NCBI GenBank assembly: GCA_027021085.1 | Contig: JALUVB010000215.1 | Coordinates: 1 to 26,158 of the forward strand | Source: a bacterium | GTDB lineage: Bacteria; CAIJMQ01; JAADFP01 | Length of the DNA stretch: 26,158 bases | Direction: 5' to 3' | In this document: one piece after another, positions 1 to 6,522 of the stretch | Position numbering within the stretch: position 1 is the first letter of the stretch | Layout of the letters: each line of letters starts with the position of its first letter | Program-made: the position numbers and the translations under genes | Notes under the pieces: generated by a model | Database searches by the model: none | What the model was told of the DNA's origin: nothing | What the model saw: only the letters and a program-made list of their open reading frames with translations

Positions 1-436
1 CCTCTTCACACCAGCCTGTTAGGGCTTCTACTACCACAAACACATGGTAGTTAACCGGCATTTCTTTTACATACTTGCATTCAATATTCGCCCTGCATTC
101 TTTTATCATGGGGACCTTTACTATTTCACCTTCCAGCGTACTCAGGCCTGCTTCCTCCACTTCACTCACGTTTTCCGGGAAATGTTTGCCGAATATATGA
201 AAAGCCTTGTCTGCCAGTTCTATGCCCGGAATATTAAGCACTAATTCTCCCGTGCGTTTAATATTCCTGTAGGTATCCGAAGATCTACCTATGGCTATCC
301 CGATAAGTGTGGGAGAAAGGTTGGTGTAGGCCCCAAAAGTGCCTCCGTTTACTTTGCCGTTCTCATGCAGTGTGGTAATAATCATTGCAGGCCGCGTAGC
401 TATCAGCCGTACCGGACTAGAGACTCTTACCCTCAT
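1..436 (-). CDS. Flavin reductase-like FMN-binding protein (3' end cut off)
   Basis: The first 145 codons of a flavin reductase-like domain protein; the C-terminus lies outside the window. Family members bind FMN in a split-barrel fold and act as flavin reductases, flavoredoxins or FMN-dependent oxidoreductases. Visible signature: an N-terminal RPAMIITT segment followed by TFGAYTNLSPTLIGIAI and then LVLNIPG, the layout of the FMN-binding barrel. The ATG (434-436) has a strong GGAGGTG ribosome site at 441-447. A promoter lies upstream (481-508), so this gene starts its own transcript, divergent from yggS. The specific substrate cannot be told from this fragment. Family assignment is firm; function is inferred from the family only. 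Confidence 0.85.
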   Translation of the reverse strand, partial: MRVRVSSPVRLIATRPAMIITTLHENGKVNGGTFGAYTNLSPTLIGIAIGRSSDTYRNIKRTGELVLNIPGIELADKAFHIFGKHFPENVSEVEEAGLSTLEGEIVKVPMIKECRANIECKYVKEMPVNYHVFVVVEALTGWCEE

Positions 437-480
437 TTTTCACCTCCGGGGAAAATTTCTTCTTATCCCTCTCTTTTTAT

Positions 481-508
481 ATTTTACCCGAAGAAACAAT
501 GAAGGCAA
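481..508 (-). promoter_or_regulatory. Predicted sigma-70 promoter of the flavin reductase gene
   Basis: On the minus strand a -35 box TTGCCT (503-508) and a -10 box TAAAAT (481-486) are separated by 16 bases. The predicted start site would leave a leader of roughly 35-40 bases containing the GGAGGTG ribosome site. Its -35 box is only nine bases from the -35 box of the divergent yggS promoter. Confidence 0.5.
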
Positions 509-517
509 GCTATATAG

Positions 518-546
518 TTGCAAAAAACCTTTCTTTAATCTATACT
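518..546 (+). promoter_or_regulatory. Predicted promoter of yggS-proC, probably giving a leaderless mRNA
   Basis: -35 box TTGCAA (518-523), 17-base spacer, -10 box TATACT (541-546). The ATG of yggS starts at 553, exactly six bases after the -10 box, which is where transcription would be expected to begin. No Shine-Dalgarno sequence precedes this ATG. Together this suggests that the message starts at or next to the A of the start codon. Confidence 0.55.
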
Positions 547-552
547 TTTCCC

Positions 553-1245
553 ATGAGCATCAGGGAAAACATTGTGGCGGTAAAGAGCAGGGTGGAGCAA
601 GCATTAAGCAGGGCGGGGAGAAAACCCGAAGAGGTAATTATATTAGCTGCCACAAAAACCGTGGACGCAGAAAGAATCAGGGAGGCGGTTGAGGCCGGCA
701 TACGGGAGATAGGAGAAAACCGGGTGCAGGAAGCACAAAGAAAAATCGCAGTCCTGGGAAGAGAGGGTATCAGGTGGCACATGATAGGAAGATTGCAGAG
801 AAATAAAGTCAAGCATGCAGTACGTCTTTTTGATATGATTCAATCTGTTGATTCCCTCTCCTTATGCGAAGAACTGGAAAAGAGATTATCCGGGCTCGGG
901 AAAGAGATGGATATTCTTATAGAAGTGAATATCGGGGGTGAACCTACCAAGGGCGGGATTATGCCCGAGGAATTGGAGGCATTCCTGGAAAAAATGGCCA
1001 GCTTTCGCCACATTAAGTGTAAAGGGCTTATGAGCATACCGCCCTGGTGCGAAAACCCGGAAAAGGTACGTCCTTACTTTTCCCGCATGTACGCAATCTG
1101 GGAAAGGATGAAAGGGGCAGGCTTTCCCCGGGTAGAAATGAAGTATCTTTCCATGGGAATGAGCGAGGACTTTGAGATTGCCATAGAGGAAGGCTCTAAC
1201 ATGATCAGGGTGGGAAGAGCCATATTCGGAGAAAGAAAGAGATGA
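553..1245 (+). CDS. yggS: YggS/PLPBP family pyridoxal phosphate homeostasis protein
   Basis: A 230-residue member of the YggS/PROSC family, fold-type III PLP-binding proteins that buffer pyridoxal 5'-phosphate and affect amino-acid homeostasis without a known catalytic reaction. Lys35 in the motif LAATKTV is the expected PLP-binding lysine; GIREIGENRVQEA and the C-terminal LSMGMSEDFEIAIEEGSNMIR with the following RVG are family hallmarks. The start at 553 gives normal family length and the typical MSIREN beginning. An in-frame ATG at 499 would add 18 atypical residues and would lie upstream of the predicted transcription start. The gene overlaps proC by four bases (ATGA), the common yggS-proC pairing in bacteria. 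Confidence 0.93.
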   Translation: MSIRENIVAVKSRVEQALSRAGRKPEEVIILAATKTVDAERIREAVEAGIREIGENRVQEAQRKIAVLGREGIRWHMIGRLQRNKVKHAVRLFDMIQSVDSLSLCEELEKRLSGLGKEMDILIEVNIGGEPTKGGIMPEELEAFLEKMASFRHIKCKGLMSIPPWCENPEKVRPYFSRMYAIWERMKGAGFPRVEMKYLSMGMSEDFEIAIEEGSNMIRVGRAIFGERKR

Positions 1246-2039
1246 ATTTTGGCATAATTGGCTGCGGCAATATGGGCGAGGTAATTTTAAAAGGGGTAAT
1301 TGAAGAGAAGCTTGCCCTGCCGGGGCAAGTATGGGTAAGCGATGTCAGCCGGGAAAGGCTCAACTATATAAAAAAGACTTACGGGGTTAACACATCAAGC
1401 AATAATAAAGAGGTGGTGGAAAAATCTTCCCTTATTCTCCTTTCCATCAAACCGCAGGAGATGCATTCTGTCCTGAGCGAGGTAAAGCCTGCCTGGAAGA
1501 AAGACAAGGCGGCAGTCTCTATCGCGGCGGGAGTGAAGATAGCAACCATCCTGCAGCAACTGGGAGAGGCAAGGGTAATCAGGGTAATGCCCAACCTATG
1601 TATTAAAGTGAGGCAGGGAATGACTGCCCTGTCTTTTAGCAGCCAGGTAAGAGAAGAGGAGAAGGAAATGGTCAGAAAGATTTTCTCTTCCGTGGGAGAA
1701 GTGGTAGAAGTGGAAGAGGAGGCCATGGATGCGGTGACAGCCATTTCAGGTTCTGGCCCTGCTTATGTATTTTACTTTCTGGAAGCACTGGTAGAGGCGG
1801 GAGAACATCTGGGTTTTTCCCGTCCTCTTGCTTACCTGCTTGCTTTTAAGACACTGCAGGGAGCCGTGGAATTACTGAAAGAAGAGGAAAATCCTGCTCT
1901 TTTGCGCAAGCGGGTTACTTCAAAGGGGGGAACCACGGAGCGGGCATTAAACTACCTGGAAGAGAAAGAATTCAAAGAGATTATCCGGGAAGCCGTGGCA
2001 AAAGCCTACCTCCGCTCCCGGGAACTATCAGAATCTTAG
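1242..2039 (+). CDS. proC: Pyrroline-5-carboxylate reductase
   Basis: Catalyses the last step of proline synthesis, NAD(P)H-dependent reduction of 1-pyrroline-5-carboxylate, in the cytoplasm. The N-terminal dinucleotide-binding motif is FGIIGCGNMGEVI; the middle has RVMPNLCIKVRQGMTAL; the C-terminal catalytic and dimer region has TAISGSGPAYVFYFLEAL and VTSKGGTTERAL, all diagnostic. Length (265 residues) is normal. The start overlaps the yggS stop by four bases, so the two genes are almost certainly translated from one message. It is followed by a convergent minus-strand gene 38 bases on; no clear terminator hairpin was seen between them. Confidence 0.96.
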   Translation: MNFGIIGCGNMGEVILKGVIEEKLALPGQVWVSDVSRERLNYIKKTYGVNTSSNNKEVVEKSSLILLSIKPQEMHSVLSEVKPAWKKDKAAVSIAAGVKIATILQQLGEARVIRVMPNLCIKVRQGMTALSFSSQVREEEKEMVRKIFSSVGEVVEVEEEAMDAVTAISGSGPAYVFYFLEALVEAGEHLGFSRPLAYLLAFKTLQGAVELLKEEENPALLRKRVTSKGGTTERALNYLEEKEFKEIIREAVAKAYLRSRELSES

Positions 2040-2077
2040 TAATAAATTGCCCTTCTTTTTGCCAAATCACCCGTAGG

Positions 2078-2347
2078 CTACCGCGTGCGGAAGTTTTTCA
2101 CCAGGAAGTCGGTGGTTATGTTTCTCTTGGCTATAAAACGGAGCATATTCCCCTGGAGCTGATAAACACACAGCGTGCGCGTTTCCGTGTTTAATATAAA
2201 CAGGGTGGGATCAGCGGGAGTAGAGCCCGGCGAGACGGCAATCAATGCCCCGCTGCTCTTTTGCGCTTCGCTTTTCGGGGTAAAAACCAGCACCAGAAAC
2301 ACGCCCACCACCAGCCCTATCAACAGGAATAAATAACTTCTCTTCAT
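2078..2347 (-). CDS. Small membrane-anchored protein of unknown function
   Basis: An 89-residue protein with a strong ribosome site (AGGAGG, six bases before the ATG). Residues 5-22 form one hydrophobic segment (YLFLLIGLVVGVFLVLVF), so it is probably anchored in the inner membrane by an N-terminal helix or uncleaved signal. The outside part has a short beta-rich module: TLFILNTETRTLCVYQL, then LRFIAKRNITTDF. The pattern of a residue pair D/N-T, then an aromatic before a short linker, then A-x-R-N-I-x-x-D resembles small uncharacterised proteins I associate with planctomycete and Omnitrophota-type genomes, but this is memory, not a search. It is the last gene of the serS-ispD operon, 13 bases after ispD. 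I do not recognise its function. Confidence 0.7.
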   Translation of the reverse strand: MKRSYLFLLIGLVVGVFLVLVFTPKSEAQKSSGALIAVSPGSTPADPTLFILNTETRTLCVYQLQGNMLRFIAKRNITTDFLVKNFRTR

Positions 2348-2360
2348 GCAAAACCTCCTT

Positions 2361-3059
2361 TTACCAATCCCCTATTTCCATTATAGCCTGAGCCAGGAGA
2401 AGGTCCTCAGGCATGGTTATCTTAATATTCAAAGGGCTTCCCCTGACCAGGTAAACCTCTTTTCCCATCCTCTCCACAAGAGAGGCATCGTCTGTACCCT
2501 CAAACTCTTCCCGACGTGCTTTTTCGTGCGCCTCCTTGATAAGAGAAAAAGAAAAGGCCTGCGGGGTTTGAATCATCCACAGGTGGTCGCGGGGTAAAGT
2601 TTTTACAATCGTTGTCTGTCCTGCCACTTCTTTAAGCGTATCGTGCAGGGGGATACCCACTGCCACGGCTTCATGTTCCTGTACGGTCTCTATGGTTTTT
2701 CCCAGTAAGCTCTGGCTCAAAAATGGCCTCACTGCATCGTGGACAATCACCCAATCCCATCCCTTACCTTTAACAAGCGCATGGTACACAGATTCCTGCC
2801 TGCTTTTCCCCCCTGCTACTATCTCTTTTACCTTATCAAAAGAACCCCGTTTAACCACATTTTCCTCCATGTATGCCTGCAAATCCTCCTCTACCGCCAC
2901 AATAATTTCTGCCACTGCTTCGTGTGCCTGGAATACTGATAAGGTGTAATATATAATCGGATGCCCTTTCAGGGGCAGGAATTGTTTTGGGAAATAATGA
3001 TTCATGCGGGTTCCCCGCCCCGCCGCGGGGATGATGACTCCTATCCTGCCTTTTTTCAT
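2361..3059 (-). CDS. ispD: 2-C-methyl-D-erythritol 4-phosphate cytidylyltransferase
   Basis: Third enzyme of the MEP pathway: joins CTP and methylerythritol 4-phosphate to give CDP-methylerythritol, on the way to isoprenoids. The nucleotide-binding motif VIIPAAGRGTRM with downstream PKQFLPLKGHPI is visible at the N-terminus, WVIVHDAVRPF in the middle, and EGTDDASLVE with NIKITMPEDL near the C-terminus. Length is 232 residues from the ATG at 3057-3059, normal for the family. An in-frame TTG at 3074 would add five residues. No clear ribosome site is seen for either start. It lies 121 bases after the ATPase subunit D gene on the same strand, so it may share that operon or have its own promoter. 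The fused IspF domain seen in some bacteria is absent. Confidence 0.95.
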   Translation of the reverse strand: MKKGRIGVIIPAAGRGTRMNHYFPKQFLPLKGHPIIYYTLSVFQAHEAVAEIIVAVEEDLQAYMEENVVKRGSFDKVKEIVAGGKSRQESVYHALVKGKGWDWVIVHDAVRPFLSQSLLGKTIETVQEHEAVAVGIPLHDTLKEVAGQTTIVKTLPRDHLWMIQTPQAFSFSLIKEAHEKARREEFEGTDDASLVERMGKEVYLVRGSPLNIKITMPEDLLLAQAIMEIGDW

Positions 3060-3180
3060 ATAATTAAATCCCAACTACTTGCATCAATCGTAGAAAAGAT
3101 GCCCGGGCACCTATCAGCCCGCCTTTTCGACTCCCCATACCAAAACCTTCTTGCGGGAAAGTAGGATACCGCTTCACAAC

Positions 3181-3792
3181 CTATTCTCCCCTAATCTTTT
3201 CCTTAATTTTCATCAGGCGGGTTATCGCTTCCTTCTCCAGCTCCTGCAACTTGAAGGATATGTACTTTATGGCTTTCTCCAGCTCGGGAATGAAGCGATG
3301 CTCCAATGCATTTACTTTCCTACGCGTCCTTACTATTTCTTCGCCCAGAAGGACTATGCCCCTTTCCACCTCTCCCAGTTCCAGGAAGAGAGGCAAGAGT
3401 TTTTTCATGTCTTCCCGGATTTCTTCATATACAATGGGGGAGAAATTCCCTCCCAGGTAGGGAGTGAAATCTTCCTGGGGAGTAAAGTGGGCATACTTTA
3501 CGTTCATAACCCTTTTTTCCTCCACGCCGGCGGCAGGAAAGGAGAGGGGTTCCAGGAGGTTTTCCCTTTCTTCCCGGGAAAGCAGGGAGCCGGCAAAGAT
3601 GCTCTTATTAAGCACGTTCAGAAATCTTTCCTCCGTTTCACTCCGTAACTTCTCCTCTTTTCTTACCAGTTGTATGAATTCCTTCACCAATTCATCCAGC
3701 TTGTCCCGCAGAAGTTCATGCCCCCTTTTTGCCAGGGAAACTCTCTTCTTCAGGCGAAGAAGCTCCATGCGGGTAGGGTTATATCTAATCAT
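3181..3792 (-). CDS. ntpD: V/A-type ATP synthase subunit D (central stalk)
   Basis: Subunit D forms the coiled-coil rotor axle of V/A-type ATPases, linking the A3B3 head to the membrane ring. The N-terminus NPTRMELLRLKKRVSLAKRG and the following HELLRDKLDEL are the family signature; the C-terminal half has RRKVNALEHRFIPELEKAIK. Both halves are long amphipathic helices, as expected of the antiparallel coiled coil, and 203 residues is the usual length. The gene overlaps the DUF1015 gene by four bases (ATGA). No other ATPase subunit is present in the window, which is unusual because D normally sits with A and B. The catalytic subunits may be elsewhere in the genome. Confidence 0.93.
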   Translation of the reverse strand: MIRYNPTRMELLRLKKRVSLAKRGHELLRDKLDELVKEFIQLVRKEEKLRSETEERFLNVLNKSIFAGSLLSREERENLLEPLSFPAAGVEEKRVMNVKYAHFTPQEDFTPYLGGNFSPIVYEEIREDMKKLLPLFLELGEVERGIVLLGEEIVRTRRKVNALEHRFIPELEKAIKYISFKLQELEKEAITRLMKIKEKIRGE

Positions 3793-5018
3793 GGCTCAAA
3801 CATTACCAGCCCGGAAGGGACCTTGGGGTAGAAGTAAGTCGCCTTGCCCGGCATTTTTTCGCCCTTGTCCGCCACCCTCTTTACTTCTTCTATCCGGGTG
3901 GGATTGAGGAAAAACCCGGCGGTAAATTCCCCTTTCTCAATTAAACGCAGGGCCTTTTCCCTGCCCACCACGTAGGAGAGTAAATTTTCCGCTTGCAGCT
4001 GTTCTTCCTCCATCCCCATTATCTCACTAAAGATAACCGAATGAAGGATGCTCACATCCAGCTTCTTCCAGGCAGGGGAGTGGTCTATTATTTCCTTTTC
4101 CACCTTTTTCTCGTTTATAGATTTAATCAGATAAGGAGGACTTCCCTTTCTGAAAAAGATAAACGCATGGTGCCTTTCTCCTTCTTTCCGGAGAATCTCC
4201 TGGAAAGAGGTTGTCTGCACGGGAAAAAATTTAAACAGATTCTTCCCCAGCCTGAATAATTTTTTTACCGCTTCCTCAGAAAGAGTCCGCAACAGACGAT
4301 GCGCCGGGAGAATAATCAACCCTTCGTCTTCCAGGGGCACGATATAGCCTAATATGTGTTTGAAGGCAGAGTTTTCCCTGCTGTAAAGGAGCGAGGTTTC
4401 GTAGCGGTGATGGCCGTCTGCTATGTAGAGACTCCTGGACCCAAGCAGGGCAGAAACTTTATCGGTGACTTCTTTCCTGCTTATTTTCCACATCTGGCAG
4501 CGTTCCTCTCCCAGGGAAAAGGAAAAAATAAGCTCCTCGCGCTCTTCTTCCAGGATGTTTATCACTTCTTTGCCCTGCGGCAGAAGAAAGAATATGGGCT
4601 CCAGGGAAGCCCGGGTAGATTGGAGGAGTTTATACCTGTCCTGCTTGGGCGAGGATAGGGTTGCCTCGTGCGGAATTACTTTCCGCTCACTGTAGTCGCT
4701 TAATTCTACCGCGGCAAAGAATCCTTTTCTCAAAATCTCCTTACCCTCGCAGGGAAAGTAGTGGTAATACAGGTAATAGGAGGGGGTCTTTTCTTTAACA
4801 AATATTCCCTGCTTCTTCCAGGCATTCCACTTTTCCCCTCTCTCCCGGTAGTCATTTTCCTTCCAGGAAAGCGTGAGCCGGGTAATATTGTAGGGAGAAA
4901 CAAAGGCCCTTTTCTCCTGGTCATCTATAACATCGTAAGGAGGAGCAATAAGGTGGGAAATATCGCCTGCTTTCTGCCTATGAAAAAAAATACCTGGGAA
5001 AGGGAGAATATGTGGCAT
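3789..5018 (-). CDS. DUF1015 family protein
   Basis: A 409-residue DUF1015 protein. Recognisable features: N-terminal ISHLIAPPYDVID, then PYNITRLTL, VIPHEATLSSPKQDRY in the first third, and a central ADGHHRYETSLLYSRE. The DGHHR box resembles the conserved box of ParB/Srx-fold serine kinases (SerK, SbnI), so a role in serine metabolism is possible; this is inference. In many genomes DUF1015 genes lie near serA or serC. Here the gene begins three bases after the seryl-tRNA synthetase stop, which fits a link to serine. It overlaps the downstream ATPase subunit D gene by four bases. No signal peptide or membrane segment is seen. The biochemical activity of this protein is unproven. Confidence 0.85.
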   Translation of the reverse strand: MPHILPFPGIFFHRQKAGDISHLIAPPYDVIDDQEKRAFVSPYNITRLTLSWKENDYRERGEKWNAWKKQGIFVKEKTPSYYLYYHYFPCEGKEILRKGFFAAVELSDYSERKVIPHEATLSSPKQDRYKLLQSTRASLEPIFFLLPQGKEVINILEEEREELIFSFSLGEERCQMWKISRKEVTDKVSALLGSRSLYIADGHHRYETSLLYSRENSAFKHILGYIVPLEDEGLIILPAHRLLRTLSEEAVKKLFRLGKNLFKFFPVQTTSFQEILRKEGERHHAFIFFRKGSPPYLIKSINEKKVEKEIIDHSPAWKKLDVSILHSVIFSEIMGMEEEQLQAENLLSYVVGREKALRLIEKGEFTAGFFLNPTRIEEVKRVADKGEKMPGKATYFYPKVPSGLVMFEP

Positions 5019-5021
5019 CTT

Positions 5022-6305
5022 TCAAACCTGTTTTTTCTCTAAAGTATACTTACCCTTTAAATACGGCCTGAGCGGTTCCGGAATGAGCACACTTCCGTCT
5101 TCCTGCTGATGATTCTCTAAAAGGGCAATGATGGTCCTTCCTACCGCTAAGCCTGAACCATTGAGGGTATGGAGGTACCTGGTTTTTTCTTTCCCTTCCC
5201 TGGGCTTAAAGCGTATATTTGCCCTGCGTGCCTGGAAGTCTTCGAAATTCGAGCAGGAAGATATTTCCAGGAACCTCTTCTCAGAAGGCAACCAGACCTC
5301 CAGGTCGTAGCATTTGGCGGCAGAAAAGCCCAGGTCACCCGTACACAGGGCAACTACCCGATAAGGAATCTCCAGCAGCTGCAAAATTCTTTCCGCATCC
5401 TGCAGGAGAGTTTCCAGCTCCTGGTAGGAAGCATCCGGATGAACAAATTTCACCAGCTCCACTTTGTCAAATTGCCGCTGCCGGGTTAACCCCCGCACAT
5501 CTTTCCCGTAGGAGCCTGCTTCCTTGCGAAAACAGGCTGTATAGGCAACCAACCTGACCGGCAGGTCATCTTCCTTCAGTACCTCTTCCCGGAAAAGGTT
5601 GGTTACCGGCACTTCTGCCGTGGGCACCAGGAAAAGCTCCATATCCGTGTGAAACATATCCTCTTCAAATTTAGGCAACTGGCCTGTGGCAGTCATGGAG
5701 GCGCGATTCACCAGGAAAGGAGGATAAACCTCTTCGTATCCCTGGCGGAGATGCACATCTATCATAAACTGGATCAGCCCCCTGGCCAGAAGGGCTCCCT
5801 CTCCCCAGTAAACGGCAAACCGCGAGCCTGATATCTTCGCGGCTCTCTTAAAGTCAATTATTCCCAGCTCTTCCGCAATGTCCCAGTGGTGCCTGGGAGT
5901 AAAGGAGAAGCGGCGCGGTTCTCCCCATTCCCTCACCACCTGGTTGTCTGCCGATGTTTTTCCCGGAGGGACGGAGGAATGCGGGATATTGGGAATACCC
6001 AGGAGGGCCTCTTTCACTTCCCGTTCCTTCTCCTCCACCTGTTTCTCCTTCTCCTTGATGAGAGAGGAGATTTCTTTAACTTCCTGCATGTAGGCATCTA
6101 CGTTCTCGCCCTTTTGCTTCTTCCGCCCAATTTGGCGGGAAAGCTCGTTTCTTTTATTCTTCAGGGGTTCCACTTCTCTAAGGAGTCTTCTCCTCTCTTC
6201 GTCAACTTTTAAGAAATTCTCCAGAATTTCGCTGTCTTCCCCTCTTTTTTCCAGGCTTTCCCTGACTATCGCGGGGTTTTCACGTACAAACTTTAAATCC
6301 AGCAT
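5022..6305 (-). CDS. serS: Seryl-tRNA synthetase
   Basis: Class II aminoacyl-tRNA synthetase that charges tRNA-Ser. It begins [20 protein letters not shown], followed by the N-terminal tRNA-binding coiled coil (about residues 30-100, rich in K/E/R). Class II motif 2 is seen in [20 protein letters not shown], and motif 3 in [19 protein letters not shown]. Length of 427 residues is normal. It is the first gene of a tight minus-strand operon (serS, DUF1015, ATPase subunit D, ispD, small protein). No Shine-Dalgarno sequence lies before the ATG at 6303-6305; an extended -10-like TGGTAAACT with TTATAA stands directly upstream, so a very short or absent leader is possible but unproven. Confidence 0.96.
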   Translation of the reverse strand: MLDLKFVRENPAIVRESLEKRGEDSEILENFLKVDEERRRLLREVEPLKNKRNELSRQIGRKKQKGENVDAYMQEVKEISSLIKEKEKQVEEKEREVKEALLGIPNIPHSSVPPGKTSADNQVVREWGEPRRFSFTPRHHWDIAEELGIIDFKRAAKISGSRFAVYWGEGALLARGLIQFMIDVHLRQGYEEVYPPFLVNRASMTATGQLPKFEEDMFHTDMELFLVPTAEVPVTNLFREEVLKEDDLPVRLVAYTACFRKEAGSYGKDVRGLTRQRQFDKVELVKFVHPDASYQELETLLQDAERILQLLEIPYRVVALCTGDLGFSAAKCYDLEVWLPSEKRFLEISSCSNFEDFQARRANIRFKPREGKEKTRYLHTLNGSGLAVGRTIIALLENHQQEDGSVLIPEPLRPYLKGKYTLEKKQV

Positions 6306-6385
6306 GACGGTTATAAGTTTACCATTTTTAGGCTGTTTGCGGAAGTTGCGAAGGCAGACGGGTGAATGGTGCCACGGACTGCACC

Positions 6386-6520
6386 GCTATCTGCCCTACA
6401 GGTATACCGTATCTCCCGGTCTATAGTCTAAGAGTCGTGAGTTACCAGTTCCCCCTATGCCCCCCGCCCGTATACTCTATCTTGCATCCTAACATTTCCC
6501 TCGCTACTTGCCACTCCCGG
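6386..6520. repeat. Degenerate 7-base periodic tract between serS and the radical SAM gene
   Basis: The 217-base gap 6306-6522 holds no credible gene. Its right part reads in 7-base steps by eye, for example CTCTATC, TTGCATC and then, after an interruption, CGCTACT and TGCCACT (6502-6515), similar to the units at 10942-10989. The phase slips in places and the left half (GAGTTAC, CAGTTCC) is more decayed, so the limits are approximate. Confidence 0.35.
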
Positions 6521-6522
6521 GC

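Noticed and set aside
499-552. Upstream in-frame ATG for yggS at 499
   Set aside because: It adds 18 residues not typical of the family, lacks a good ribosome site and lies upstream of the predicted transcription start.
3100-3109. TGCCCGGGCA palindrome between ATPase subunit D and ispD as a terminator
   Set aside because: No loop is possible within the 10-base palindrome, and only a short T-run follows on the minus strand. The 121-base gap shows nothing else clear.
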